Below, piece after piece: positions 7,978-16,585 of a stretch of DNA of 39,163 nt. This DNA comes from Vicinamibacteraceae bacterium (GTDB lineage: Bacteria; Acidobacteriota; Vicinamibacteria; Vicinamibacterales; UBA8438): positions 13,718-52,880 of the forward strand of contig JAAXGX010000215.1 in the NCBI GenBank assembly GCA_012271165.1, read 5' to 3'. Below the pieces are notes generated by a model. It worked only from the letters and a program-made list of their open reading frames with translations. It was not told the origin of the DNA and did no database searches. Every line of letters begins with the position of its first letter. The stretch's first letter is position 1. A program made the translations under genes and the position numbers.

Positions 7978-9744
7978 CTACCGCGAGAGGTCGGCGTGCA
8001 CGAAGACGCGGTGCCGGTCGGCCAGGTCGCGGGCGGCGGGGGTGACGATCGTGCGGTCGTCGATGACGATGGAGCGCGAGTGGCGGAGCGCCTGCCGCAC
8101 GTCGTCCTCGCACACGAAGGCGGCGGCCGGCGGCGCGGGTTCCTCGTCGGGGGCCGCGGGCGCCGGCTCCGGAGCCGGCGTGGCCGGTGGGGGAGTCGGC
8201 TGCGCCGGCCCGGTCGGACGAGCGGGGGGCGCGGGCTCCTGTGCCCGCCCGCCAACGCCGCGGCTGGCCAGGAACGCGTGCACGCGGTCCGCCAGGGTGT
8301 CGCCGTCGAGGCGCGGCGCCGCGGCCGCCGGCGGCGGCTCCGGAAGCCGGGCGTCGGCCGGCGGAGACGCTGCCGGCGCGGAGGTTGCCGGCCGGATCTC
8401 GTGGGCCAGCCGCTTGACGTTCAGCAGATGCAGCGGCGAGATGTTGTCCGACGTGATGTTGCCGCCGTAACCGCCGCAGCCCAGCGTCATGGCCGGGTCG
8501 AGTCCGGTCGTGAGGCCGATGGAGCCGTGGGTCGTCGGCGTGTTGACGACGATGCGGAACGCAGGCTTGCGGAGACCGAACTCGAGGATGACCGCGTCGT
8601 TGCGCGAGTGGATGGACATCGTATGGCCCATCCCGCCGTACCCGAGGATTTCCTTGCAGCGCTCGCACCCGGCCTGCCAGTCGCTGACGACGTAGAACGA
8701 GAGCACCGGGCACAGCTTCTCGATCGACAGCGGATGGTCGCGGCCAACGCCCTCGAGCGGCGCGATCAGGACGCGGGTGTCGGCCGGCACCTCGACGCCG
8801 GCGCGCTCCGCGATCTCGCGCGCGGGCCTGCCGACCAGAGCCGGATTCGGCAGCGCCTGGGGAGTTACCAGGACCCTGGCCACCGCGTCGGACTCGGCGG
8901 GCGACAGGAAGTGGCCGCCGCGGGCCTCGAACTCGCGCCTCACGTCGCCGGCGATCGGTTCGTCGACCACGACCGAGTTCTCGGACGAGCACAGCACGCC
9001 GTTGTCGAAGGTCTTGCCCGCGACGATGTCGCGGACCGCTTTCGCGATGTCCGCCGAGCGCTCGATGTAGGCGGGCGCATTGCCCGGGCCGACGCCGTAC
9101 GCGGGCTTGCCCGCCGAGTATGCGGCCCTGACCAGCCCCATGCCGCCCGTCGCCAGGATGACGGCGATATCGCGATGGCGCATCAGCTCCTGGGTGCCTT
9201 CCAGCGCGACGGCCGTCATCCAGCCGATCGCGTGCTCGGGTGCGCCGGCGCGCCGTGCGGCGCGCGCCATGAGGTCGGCGGCGCGGGTGATGCACCGCAC
9301 GGCGGCCGGGTGGGGGCTGATCACGATGGCGCAACGCGCCTTCAGGGCGATCAGGATCTTGTAGATGGCGGTGGACGTCGGATTCGTGGACGGCACGAGG
9401 GCGGCGACGACGCCGAACGGCTCCGCGATCTCGAGCACCCTGCGGTCCTCGTGCCGCCGGATCACGCCGACGGTCTTCATCGGTCGGATGAAGCGATGGA
9501 CGTCGCGGGCGGCGAAGAGGTTCTTCCGAACCTTGTCCGCGACGACACCGTAACCGGTTTCCTCCGCGGCCAGCGCGGCCAGGGGCTCGGCTTCCGCCGC
9601 CGCGGCGCCGGCCGCGGCGTCCACGATCGCGTCTATCTCGTCCTGGGACAGCTCGGCCAGCCGAGCCTGCGCCGCCTTCGCCTGCCGCGCAAGCCTGCGT
9701 GCCTCACGAATGGATTGCAGATCGCGGTCGGAGGCTGGACTCAT
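7978..9744 (-). CDS. Acylating aldehyde dehydrogenase (EutE/PduP-like) with microcompartment-type C-terminal tail
   Basis: This enzyme would convert an aldehyde to acyl-CoA with NAD+ and CoA inside a bacterial microcompartment. Residues 1-450 match the acetaldehyde dehydrogenase (acetylating) family, with catalytic C252 in NGVLCSSENS. After residue 450 comes an unusual tail. A short Pro/Ala linker leads to an amphipathic segment LDGDTLADRVHAFLASRG (479-496), which resembles an encapsulation peptide. A linker of about 45 residues rich in Pro and Ala follows. The last module of about 45 residues (CEDDVRQAL...IVTPAARDLA) resembles the N-terminus of EutQ. The start is ATG 9744, with GGAG 4 nt upstream; an in-frame GTG at 9804 lies inside a palindrome and is less likely. 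It follows the shell gene by 81 nt. Confidence 0.85.
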   Translation of the reverse strand: MSPASDRDLQSIREARRLARQAKAAQARLAELSQDEIDAIVDAAAGAAAAEAEPLAALAAEETGYGVVADKVRKNLFAARDVHRFIRPMKTVGVIRRHEDRRVLEIAEPFGVVAALVPSTNPTSTAIYKILIALKARCAIVISPHPAAVRCITRAADLMARAARRAGAPEHAIGWMTAVALEGTQELMRHRDIAVILATGGMGLVRAAYSAGKPAYGVGPGNAPAYIERSADIAKAVRDIVAGKTFDNGVLCSSENSVVVDEPIAGDVRREFEARGGHFLSPAESDAVARVLVTPQALPNPALVGRPAREIAERAGVEVPADTRVLIAPLEGVGRDHPLSIEKLCPVLSFYVVSDWQAGCERCKEILGYGGMGHTMSIHSRNDAVILEFGLRKPAFRIVVNTPTTHGSIGLTTGLDPAMTLGCGGYGGNITSDNISPLHLLNVKRLAHEIRPATSAPAASPPADARLPEPPPAAAAPRLDGDTLADRVHAFLASRGVGGRAQEPAPPARPTGPAQPTPPPATPAPEPAPAAPDEEPAPPAAAFVCEDDVRQALRHSRSIVIDDRTIVTPAARDLADRHRVFVHADLSR

Positions 9745-9794
9745 GGCTCCGTGGCACGCGGTTGGCAGGAGGGGTCGGTGAATGGCAGGTGACC

Positions 9795-9828
9795 GGAAGT
9801 CCACGCCGTTCTACGGCGCAGACTCCTA
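9795..9828 (-). repeat. Stop-codon palindrome, copy A
   Basis: Read on the minus strand it begins at the TAG stop of the shell-protein gene: GGAGTCTGCGCCGT, loop AGA, then ACGGCGTGGACTTCC. That gives a 14-bp stem with three G-U pairs. It belongs to a family of five such elements in the window, all at TAG stops in the same orientation. There is no U tract. Confidence 0.75.
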
Positions 9829-10116
9829 GGCCGAAGGTTCCTTGATGTAGGGCAGTATCTTCTCGACCTCGGTGTGCGGGCGCGGGATGACGTGCACGGC
9901 CACGAGCTCGCCGACCCGGCGCGCGGCGGCCGCTCCCGCGTCGGTCGCGGCCTTGACGGCGCCCACGTCGCCGCGCACCATCACCGTGACGTAGCCCGCG
10001 CCGATGTACTCCTTGCCGACCAGCACCACGTTGGCCGACTTGACCATGGCGTCGGCGGCCTCTATCGAGCCGACGAGACCCTTGGTTTCGACCATGCCGA
10101 GCGCTTCGAGCGTCAT
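9826..10116 (-). CDS. BMC-H bacterial microcompartment shell protein
   Basis: A 96-residue single-BMC-domain protein. It begins [14 protein letters not shown], continues with [15 protein letters not shown], and contains the [11 protein letters not shown] motif of hexamer-forming shell proteins (PduA/EutM/CcmK type). Such hexamers tile the facets of a protein shell around signature enzymes. ATG 10116 has GGAGG 7 nt upstream; longer in-frame extensions upstream are not conserved-looking. It is the first gene of a two-gene minus-strand unit with the aldehyde dehydrogenase. No pentameric vertex protein, other shell paralogue, phosphotransacylase or alcohol dehydrogenase is present in the window, so this is either a satellite locus or part of a scattered one. 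Confidence 0.93.
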   Translation of the reverse strand: MTLEALGMVETKGLVGSIEAADAMVKSANVVLVGKEYIGAGYVTVMVRGDVGAVKAATDAGAAAARRVGELVAVHVIPRPHTEVEKILPYIKEPSA

Positions 10117-10168
10117 CGGTTTCCTCCGCGGCGCGCCGCCGGCCGTCAGCGGGCGCCGGGCGCGCCGG

Positions 10169-10198
10169 ACTGTAACACATTGCAAATCAATGCGACAA
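10169..10198 (-). promoter_or_regulatory. Putative promoter for the shell-protein/aldehyde dehydrogenase unit
   Basis: On the minus strand, TTGTCG (10198-10193) and TACAGT (10174-10169) are 18 nt apart, in an AT-richer island of the divergent intergenic region. The start codon lies 53 nt further on. Weak consensus match. Confidence 0.35.
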
Positions 10199-10209
10199 CA
10201 GGCTATCAT
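10180..10209 (+). promoter_or_regulatory. Putative promoter for the transglycosylase/secretion cluster
   Basis: TTGCAA (10180-10185) and TATCAT (10204-10209) are 18 nt apart. It overlaps the opposite-facing candidate promoter. The predicted 5' leader of the gene at 10334 would be about 118 nt. Weak to moderate prediction. Confidence 0.4.
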
Positions 10210-10333
10210 CAGACTCTTTTCGGCGTGTTCCGCACTCCCAGGCGACACATACTTCGCGGCGAACCTCCCGGTAGCGTGCTGGCCCCGGCATGCGCCTGCA
10301 GGTCGTGACAACCGCGACATGAGGTAGAGGCGG

Positions 10334-10990
10334 ATGAGCGTGGTGAGGAGTGGTGTGCTGGGCGTGTGCCTGGCTGGTCTCTGTTACTCGTCGCTGGCGG
10401 TGGCGCCGGTGCCGGCGGAACTGGTCCATTTCACGTCGGGACAGGTGTTGGCAATCGAAGGGCATCGCGTGGAGGGTGAGACGGCGGCCCTGACGCTGAG
10501 GGGCGGCGGTGAGGTGCTGTTCGACGCACGGCTCATCGACAGCTTCAAGTCGGTGGCCAGTCCGCCCCCGCCCCCTCCCCCCGCCCCGGCCACCGCGCCC
10601 CGGCCGCTGCCCGAGACGCCGCACGCGGCCTTGATTCGCGACGCCGCCGACCAGCACGGTCTGGCCGACACGCTGCTGCATGCCCTGATCGAGGTGGAGT
10701 CCAGCTATCGGGCGGACGCCGAGTCGCCGTTGGGCGCCAAGGGGTTGATGCAGTTGATGCCGGGCATCCTGGCGCGCTACGGCGTGCGCGACCCCTTCGA
10801 TCCGGCCGCCAACATCGACGCCGGGGCACGGTACCTCCGCGGGCTGCTCGACGAGTTCGGTATCCGCGGCGGGTTGGCCGCGTACAACGCGGGCGCCGGC
10901 TCGGTCCGGAAGTTCGGCGGCGTGCCGCCCTATCCCGAGACCCACCGCTTCGTGGAACGCGTGCTCCGAATCGTCGACGCCGCCCGCTAG
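10334..10990 (+). CDS. Lytic transglycosylase, SLT family
   Basis: A 218-residue secreted murein lytic transglycosylase. A signal peptide (about residues 1-28) is followed by an N-terminal beta-rich module of about 45 residues ([16 protein letters not shown]) and a run of Pro. The C-terminal SLT domain contains catalytic E122 in [11 protein letters not shown], then KGLMQLMPG and AYNAGAGSV. It cleaves the MurNAc-GlcNAc bond to give 1,6-anhydro ends. It lies directly upstream of the secretion operon, so a role in opening peptidoglycan for secretin or pseudopilus assembly is plausible but inferred. The stop codon is the first base triplet of stop-codon palindrome copy B. Confidence 0.88.
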   Translation: MSVVRSGVLGVCLAGLCYSSLAVAPVPAELVHFTSGQVLAIEGHRVEGETAALTLRGGGEVLFDARLIDSFKSVASPPPPPPPAPATAPRPLPETPHAALIRDAADQHGLADTLLHALIEVESSYRADAESPLGAKGLMQLMPGILARYGVRDPFDPAANIDAGARYLRGLLDEFGIRGGLAAYNAGAGSVRKFGGVPPYPETHRFVERVLRIVDAAR

Positions 10991-11020
10991 GAGTCTGCGC
11001 CGTACAACGGCGCGGACTCC
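10988..11020 (+). repeat. Stop-codon palindrome, copy B
   Basis: Starts with the TAG of the transglycosylase gene. The arms GGAGTCTGCGCCGT (10990-11003) and ACGGCGCGGACTCC (11007-11020) pair across an ACA loop, giving 14 bp with one U-G pair. No U tract follows. It separates the transglycosylase from the gspF-like gene by 47 nt in total. Confidence 0.75.
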
Positions 11021-11037
11021 CGCACGACGCGCCGCTC

Positions 11038-12243
11038 ATGGAGTTTCGCTGCAGGCTCGGGATGGCGTCGGGGGAGATTGTCGAGGGCGTCTACGCCGCC
11101 GAGGACGAGGCGCACCTGCGGCGCGATCTGGAGCGGAAGGGGCTGCTTGTCCTCTCGCTGCAGCGCCGGGGCGGGCTGCGCTGGCCGGGTCGCGCGCTGC
11201 GTGGGCGCGGCGTCGCCCAGCGCGAGTTCATCGTCTTCAACCAGGAGCTGGCCACGCTGCTGAGGGCCGGCCTCCCGCTGGTCGAGTCGCTGGACATTCT
11301 CAGGCAGCGGGTCGACAACCCCCGGTTCCGCGCGTTGCTCGACGACGTGCACCGCCGCGTGCGGAGCGGCGAGGCCTTGTCGGAGGCTTTCGACGCGCAG
11401 GGGGGCGCCGTTCCCGGGGTGTACACGGCGTCGCTGCTGGCGGGCGAGAAGAGCGGGAGTCTCGAGCAGGTCGTGCGGCGCTTCGTGGCCCACGCCAAGG
11501 TCATGGCCGAGCTGCGGCGGAAGACGATATCGGCGCTGATCTATCCTGCGATCCTCCTCGGCCTGTCGCTGCTGGTCGTCGCGATCATCGTGCTGCGCGT
11601 CGTGCCGGAGTTCGCCGGGTTCTACGGCGGCCTGGGTGCGGAGCTGCCGTTCGTGACACGGGCCATCATGACGGTGTCCGAGCTCCTGCGCGGCTACCTG
11701 CTGCCCATCGCGCTCGGGCTGGCGGCCGGCGGCGGCGCGTTGTGGCGCTGGCTGCGGCGGCCGGAGCGGAGCGCGGTCGTCGATCGCCTCCTCCTGCGCA
11801 TGCCGCTGGCGGGCGCCCTCGCCGGGAAGTACGCGACGTCGCAGCTGTCGCGCACGTTGGCGACGCTCCTCGGCGGCGGCATCCCGCTGGTCACGGCGCT
11901 CGACGTGGCGGGCCGCTCGATCGCCAACCGCCACGTGTGCCGTCAGCTCGACGTCGTTTCCAGAGAGGTTCGGGAGGGGCAGGCGTTGTCGGCGTCGATG
12001 GCCGCCCGCGGCATCTTTCCCGTCGTCGCCGTCAAGATGGTGGAGGTCGGCGAGGCGACCGGCGCCCTGCAGGAGATGCTCAACAGCGTGGCCGACTTCT
12101 TCGACGAGGAGATCGATACGACGCTCGGACGGTTCATGACGCTGCTCGAACCGATTCTGCTCGTCGTCATGGGCATCGTCATCGCGGGCATGCTCATCGC
12201 CCTGTACATGCCGCTGCTGCAGCTCGGGGCGCTGGTCCAATGA
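11038..12243 (+). CDS. gspF: Type II secretion/type IV pilus inner-membrane platform protein (GspF/PilC family)
   Basis: A 401-residue protein with an N-terminal cytoplasmic segment (FRCRLGMASGEIVEG) and two repeated T2SSF domains (about residues 65-195 and 270-395). The repeats share FNQELATLLRAGLPL/SRTLATLLGGGIPL and KSGSLEQV/ATGALQEM patterns. Three membrane helices are visible, near 170-200, 220-240 and 370-396. It forms the membrane core that couples the ATPase to pseudopilus assembly. The stop overlaps the ATG of the ATPase gene (ATGA), so the two are translationally coupled. The same family serves type IV pili, so the T2SS assignment rests on the cluster as a whole. Confidence 0.9.
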   Translation: MEFRCRLGMASGEIVEGVYAAEDEAHLRRDLERKGLLVLSLQRRGGLRWPGRALRGRGVAQREFIVFNQELATLLRAGLPLVESLDILRQRVDNPRFRALLDDVHRRVRSGEALSEAFDAQGGAVPGVYTASLLAGEKSGSLEQVVRRFVAHAKVMAELRRKTISALIYPAILLGLSLLVVAIIVLRVVPEFAGFYGGLGAELPFVTRAIMTVSELLRGYLLPIALGLAAGGGALWRWLRRPERSAVVDRLLLRMPLAGALAGKYATSQLSRTLATLLGGGIPLVTALDVAGRSIANRHVCRQLDVVSREVREGQALSASMAARGIFPVVAVKMVEVGEATGALQEMLNSVADFFDEEIDTTLGRFMTLLEPILLVVMGIVIAGMLIALYMPLLQLGALVQ

Positions 12244-13922
12244 GCGCATCCGCGGCCGACAGCCGCCGGATTCCGGAGCCGGAGGACCGGGACCCCGGGG
12301 CGCTCCTGCGCGAGCAGGCTGCCGGCGTCGGCCACGTCGACAGGGCGGACGAGGCGGCTCGGGCGCGACGGCTGGCCGACCGGTACCGTCTGGAGTACGT
12401 CGATATGGACCGGTTCCATATCGACCAGGAGCTGTTCCGGTCGATCCCGGCGGACCTGATGCTGCGCTACGGGTTCGTGCCGTATCGCCGCGATGCCCGC
12501 GCGCTCGTGGTCGTCGTGGCCGATCCGACCGATCTGCCCAGGCTCGACGAGCTGTCGCTGCTGCTCGGCTCGCCGCTTACCGTCGCGGTGGGAACGGCAT
12601 CGGCGATCGAGTCGATTCTCAAGAAGAGCGAGGGCTCGCAGCGCGTCCTCGACGAAGCCACCGAGAGCTTCGAGCTGCAGCTGCTCAGGGAGGACGAGGA
12701 CGGCGAGGAGAGCCTGACGGTCGAACGGCTGGCGCGCGACACCAGCCCCGTCATCCGGCTGGTCGACTCGATGGTGTACACGGCCATCCAGCGCCGCGCG
12801 AGCGACATTCACGTCGAAACGCAGGACGACGCCGTCTGCGTGAAGTACCGCATCGACGGCGTGCTGCAGTCGGCGATGCGGCCGATCGACAAGCAGTTTC
12901 ACAGCGCCATACTCTCCCGCATCAAGGTCATGTCGGAGCTCGACATCGCCGAGAAGCGGGTGCCGCAGGACGGACGGTTCAAGGTGCGGATGCCCGGCAA
13001 GACGATCGACTTCCGGGTTTCGATCATGCCGAGCGTGCACGGGGAGGACGCGGTCATACGCATCCTCGACAAGGAGTCGATCAGCGAGCAGTTCCGCGAC
13101 CTGCGGCTCGACGTGCTCGGGTTTCCCGACGACGAGCTGCGGCGGTTCCGCAAGTACATCGCCGAGCCGTACGGCATGGTGCTGGTCACCGGACCGACGG
13201 GCAGCGGCAAGACGACGACGCTCTACGCGGCGCTGTCGGAGATTCAGACGCCCGAGGACAAGATCATCACCATCGAGGATCCGGTCGAGTACCAGCTCAA
13301 GGGGATCACCCAGATCCCCATCAACGAGCGCAAGGGTCTGACGTTCGCGCGGGGGCTGCGGTCGATCCTGCGTCACGACCCGGACAAGATCATGGTCGGC
13401 GAGATCCGCGACCCGGAGACGGCGCAGATTGCCATCCAGTCGGCCCTGACCGGGCACCTCGTGTTCACCACGGTCCACGCCAACAACGTGATCGACGTCC
13501 TGGGCCGTTTCCTGAACATGGGCGTGGAGGAGTACCAGTTCGTGTCCGCGCTCAACTGCGTGCTGGCGCAGCGGCTGGTCCGCACCATCTGCTCCGACTG
13601 CCGCAGACCGGCGCAGGTCGCGCCGCGGGAGCTCGACGAATCCGGCCTCGACCCGGCGCTGGCCCGGCAACACACGTTCCACGAGGGCGGCGGGTGCATC
13701 GAATGCGGCGGGACGGGCTACCGCGGGCGCACCGCGATCTGCGAGTTGCTCGATCTGACCGACAACATTCGCGAGCTGATCTTGTCCCGGCGTTCGACGT
13801 CGGAGATCAAGAGCGCGGCTCGCGCGGAAGGCATGCGGTTCCTGCGCGAATCGGCGGTCGAGCGCGCCCTCCGCGGCATCACGACGCTGCGCGAGGTCAA
13901 CAAGGTGACGTTCGTCGAATGA
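12240..13922 (+). CDS. gspE: Assembly ATPase (GspE/PilB family)
   Basis: The cytoplasmic ATPase that powers pseudopilus assembly, 560 residues. Residues about 45-165 form the MshEN/T2SSE N-terminal domain. The ATPase core has Walker A GPTGSGKT at 318-325, the Asp box TIEDPVEYQL, and a Walker B/His box region around HDPDKIMVGEIRDPETA. A C4 zinc element (C451-x-x-C454 ... C486-x-x-C489) is complete. The ATG lies in the ATGA overlap with the gspF stop, and its own stop overlaps the next ATG in the same way. Zinc and MshEN domains occur in both GspE and PilB, so the name is by cluster context. Confidence 0.92.
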   Translation: MSASAADSRRIPEPEDRDPGALLREQAAGVGHVDRADEAARARRLADRYRLEYVDMDRFHIDQELFRSIPADLMLRYGFVPYRRDARALVVVVADPTDLPRLDELSLLLGSPLTVAVGTASAIESILKKSEGSQRVLDEATESFELQLLREDEDGEESLTVERLARDTSPVIRLVDSMVYTAIQRRASDIHVETQDDAVCVKYRIDGVLQSAMRPIDKQFHSAILSRIKVMSELDIAEKRVPQDGRFKVRMPGKTIDFRVSIMPSVHGEDAVIRILDKESISEQFRDLRLDVLGFPDDELRRFRKYIAEPYGMVLVTGPTGSGKTTTLYAALSEIQTPEDKIITIEDPVEYQLKGITQIPINERKGLTFARGLRSILRHDPDKIMVGEIRDPETAQIAIQSALTGHLVFTTVHANNVIDVLGRFLNMGVEEYQFVSALNCVLAQRLVRTICSDCRRPAQVAPRELDESGLDPALARQHTFHEGGGCIECGGTGYRGRTAICELLDLTDNIRELILSRRSTSEIKSAARAEGMRFLRESAVERALRGITTLREVNKVTFVE

Positions 13923-14884
13923 CACTGTGGCGAGCGGCGCGCGCCTGGCTGTCGACCCCGGGTCCGACGGCGGCCGTCGAGATCGCGCCCGACGGCGTGA
14001 CCGCCGTCGCGCTCGGCCGGGAGCGCCCGGTACGGACGGTTCTCGGACACGCCCGGGCGGCATTGCCGCCCGGCGCGGTCACGCCCGGCGTGGCGTCGGC
14101 CAACCTGCCAGGTCGCGACGCGGTCGCGGAGGCCGTGCGCAACGTCGTGGCCCGCCTCCCGCGCCGCCCGTCGCGGGTCGGTCTCGTCATACCGGATGCC
14201 GCCGCGAAAGTGTCGCTCGTCGGCTTCGAAACCACGCCCCGGCGCACGGCGGATCTGGTGCGGCTGATTCGCTGGCAGCTGCGGGGATCGGTGCCGTTCA
14301 AGCCGGACGACGCGCAGGTGGCGTACGCGGCCGGCGCGCCGCTCGCGGACGGCGGCCGGGAATACGTGGTCGTCGCCGCGCGCCGCGACATCGTGCGGGA
14401 GTACGAGCGGCCGTGCAGCGCCGCCGGCGTCCGGCCGGGCCTGGTGGGTCTGGCGGCCTTCGGTCTCGTCAACGTCCTGCTGGCCGGCCAGTCGCCGCCC
14501 CCCGCGGGAGACTGGCTGCTGGTGCACGCGGCCGCGGGCTACAACTCCGTCGCGGTTCTCCGCGGCGGACATCTCGTCTGCTTCAGGAACCGCCCGGGAG
14601 ACGGTGCCGGCGATCTGTTGGATCTCGTGCATCAGACGGTGATGTACTACGAAGACCGGCTGGCGGGCGCCGGCCTCGAGGTGGCCTGGGTGGCGGACCG
14701 CGGCGGCAGCGGAGCGCAGGGCGGGGACGACGCCCTGACGCAGCGGCTCGCCCGGCGGATCGGCGTCCCGGTCGCGTCTCTCGCCACGGACGCCATCGTT
14801 CCGCCGCGGGATACGGACCGTGGCGTGCTGGAGACCCTGGCGGCGCCTGTCGGGATGCTCGTGCGCGAGTGGCGGGCCGCGTGA
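13919..14884 (+). CDS. PilM/GspL-like actin-fold assembly protein
   Basis: A 321-residue cytoplasmic protein of the PilM/GspL N-domain type: AAVEIAPDGVTAVAL at the N-terminus, then a LIPDAAAKVSLVGFE strand and a PFKPDDAQVAY segment as in PilM-like ATPase-fold proteins. No transmembrane helix is present, unlike GspL. The next protein carries the membrane helix and ferredoxin-like domain, giving the split PilM + PilN arrangement. It would dock the ATPase on the inner-membrane PilN/PilO complex. The start ATG overlaps the gspE stop by ATGA. Confidence 0.75.
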   Translation: MTLWRAARAWLSTPGPTAAVEIAPDGVTAVALGRERPVRTVLGHARAALPPGAVTPGVASANLPGRDAVAEAVRNVVARLPRRPSRVGLVIPDAAAKVSLVGFETTPRRTADLVRLIRWQLRGSVPFKPDDAQVAYAAGAPLADGGREYVVVAARRDIVREYERPCSAAGVRPGLVGLAAFGLVNVLLAGQSPPPAGDWLLVHAAAGYNSVAVLRGGHLVCFRNRPGDGAGDLLDLVHQTVMYYEDRLAGAGLEVAWVADRGGSGAQGGDDALTQRLARRIGVPVASLATDAIVPPRDTDRGVLETLAAPVGMLVREWRAA

Positions 14885-14888
14885 GCAG

Positions 14889-15485
14889 ATGATCCACGTC
14901 AACCTGTCGACCCGACCGTTCTACAACGAACGCGTCGTGCATCTCGTGCTGGGCCTGGTCGGCCTGGCAGCAGGCGCCTTGTTCGTCGCGGGCCTGCTGC
15001 AGGCCGCGACGCTCTCGCGGGAGCGCGGGGTCCTCGTGGCCCTGGCCGAACGCGACGAAGGCGCGGCGGCTGCGGCCGACGCCGCCGCGGCGGATCTGCG
15101 GCGCCAGGTTCGGGACGAGGATCTGCAGCGACTGGTGGAAGCCGCGGGCGAGGCGAACTCGCTCATCGAGCGCCGCGTGTTCTCGTGGACGGAGCTCTTC
15201 AACCGCATCGAGCAGACGTTGCCGGCCGGCGTGATGCTGACCTCGGTACGGCCGGACATCGCCGCGGGCGACGCCACCGTGGCCATCGGCGTGCTCGGGC
15301 GCGGCGTCGCCGACATCGACGCCTTCATCGACCGGCTCGAAGCAACCGGGACGTTCGCGGGCATGCTGGCGCGCGAGGAGTCCGTAACGGACGCGGGCAC
15401 CTATCGCACGCTGCTGGTCGGCCGCTACCTGCCGGCCGCGATCGACGCGTCGTCGGCCGGCGCGGGCCCCGGAGCCGATCGATGA
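14889..15485 (+). CDS. PilN-like inner-membrane assembly protein
   Basis: A 198-residue bitopic protein. The short N-terminus MIHVNLSTRPFYNER is the PilN-type segment that inserts into PilM (INLLP-like). A membrane helix spans about residues 18-40, then an Ala-rich coiled coil and a ferredoxin-like domain (about 90-190; SWTELFNRIEQTLPAGVMLTSV). It starts 4 nt after the PilM-like stop and overlaps the following PilO-like gene by ATGA. It is part of the inner-membrane alignment complex. Confidence 0.75.
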   Translation: MIHVNLSTRPFYNERVVHLVLGLVGLAAGALFVAGLLQAATLSRERGVLVALAERDEGAAAAADAAAADLRRQVRDEDLQRLVEAAGEANSLIERRVFSWTELFNRIEQTLPAGVMLTSVRPDIAAGDATVAIGVLGRGVADIDAFIDRLEATGTFAGMLAREESVTDAGTYRTLLVGRYLPAAIDASSAGAGPGADR

Positions 15486-16057
15486 ATCTCGTCCGGCGCA
15501 TAGCGCGCGAGAAGCGCATCGCGCTGGCGGCGGTCGGCGCCGTGCTGCTGGGTGACGTGCTGCTCTACGGCCTCGCCGTCTATCCGCTGCGGGCCGCCGT
15601 CGCGCGCGCGGGAGCCCGTGCTGCGGCCGCGGCCGGGACCCTGTCGAGCCGCGAGGCCGAGCTGGGCGCGACCCGCACCCGACTCGCGGCTCAGACGCGG
15701 GCCGGAGAGCAGTTGCGGGAATTCTACGACACGCATCTCCCGCGGGATCTGGCCGAGGCGCGTGCGATTACCTACCCGCGGCTTGCCGCGCTCGCCGCCC
15801 GGCTGGATCTCGTTCTGGAACGCCGCACGAGCGCCGGCGATCGGGATGACGACGGCCGGTTGGGTCGGCTGCGCACCAACATGCTCCTGGCGGGGGAGTA
15901 TGCGAACATCCGCCGCTTCGTCGAGGCACTCGAGACGGGGCCGGAGTTCCTCGTCATCGAGGAGGTCGTGCTCAGCCAGCGCGGGGAGGCGTCCGCTGCG
16001 GGCCTCGTGCTCACGCTGGGGCTGTCGACCTACTATCGGGTGGAGAGCGGAGCGTAA
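15482..16057 (+). CDS. PilO-like inner-membrane assembly protein
   Basis: A 191-residue protein with one N-terminal membrane helix (about 15-35), an Ala/Arg-rich coiled coil and a C-terminal ferredoxin-like domain with YANIRRFVEALETGPEFLVIE, a typical PilO/GspM signature. It is expected to heterodimerise with the PilN-like protein. The ATG overlaps the upstream TGA. Confidence 0.75.
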   Translation: MNLVRRIAREKRIALAAVGAVLLGDVLLYGLAVYPLRAAVARAGARAAAAAGTLSSREAELGATRTRLAAQTRAGEQLREFYDTHLPRDLAEARAITYPRLAALAARLDLVLERRTSAGDRDDDGRLGRLRTNMLLAGEYANIRRFVEALETGPEFLVIEEVVLSQRGEASAAGLVLTLGLSTYYRVESGA

Positions 16058-16060
16058 CCG

Positions 16061-16585
16061 GTGCGACATCGCGCGGCGCCGCTCGTCTGGGCCATCGTCA
16101 TCGGCGGCATCGCGGGCTGCGGGGGACCGCTGAACAGACCCGCGGGCCCGAGCGACCCGGCGGGCACGAACGGCAGACCTGCGGCCGATATAGTAGAAGA
16201 GAGGAGTCTCCACCTGCGTCTGAACGCCCTGTCCGAGCCCCGCCCGGTGCGGACGGTCTCGAGTCGGAATCCGTTCCGCTTCGACCGCCTCGAGCCGGCC
16301 GGCGTGCCGTCGCCGACCCGGCGCGTGCCGCAGGCTCGGCGCGAGAGCCCGCGTCCCGCCGCGGCCGAGCGGCCGTCGCGGCTGCGGTTCATCGGGGTCG
16401 TCGACGCGCCGCAGAGCGCCGGGTTGATTGCCGTGCTGGCGGACGGGGCCGACGTCTTTCAGGGGCGGGTCGGCGACACGGTCGACGGCCGCTATCGGAT
16501 AACCCGCATCGCCGGCGACACTGTCGAGATCGAGCGGCTGATCGCCGGGGGGCGCGAGGTCCTGAGGCTGGACGGGCTGCGCTGA
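16061..16585 (+). CDS. PilP/GspC-like lipoprotein
   Basis: Starts with GTG 3 nt after the PilO-like stop. A lipoprotein signal is visible with Cys20 in IAGCGG. An unstructured Pro/Arg region containing RNPFRFDRLEP is followed by a homology-region beta domain (about 108-174: LRFIGVVDAPQSAGLIAVL, VFQGRVGDTVDGRYRITRI). In PilP and GspC this domain links the inner-membrane complex to the secretin. Lipidation fits PilP better than GspC. Confidence 0.7.
   Translation: MRHRAAPLVWAIVIGGIAGCGGPLNRPAGPSDPAGTNGRPAADIVEERSLHLRLNALSEPRPVRTVSSRNPFRFDRLEPAGVPSPTRRVPQARRESPRPAAAERPSRLRFIGVVDAPQSAGLIAVLADGADVFQGRVGDTVDGRYRITRIAGDTVEIERLIAGGREVLRLDGLR

Noticed and set aside
7996-9792. A plus-strand frame of about 600 codons opposite the aldehyde dehydrogenase
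   Set aside because: No domain; the minus-strand protein has a complete catalytic family signature across the same region.
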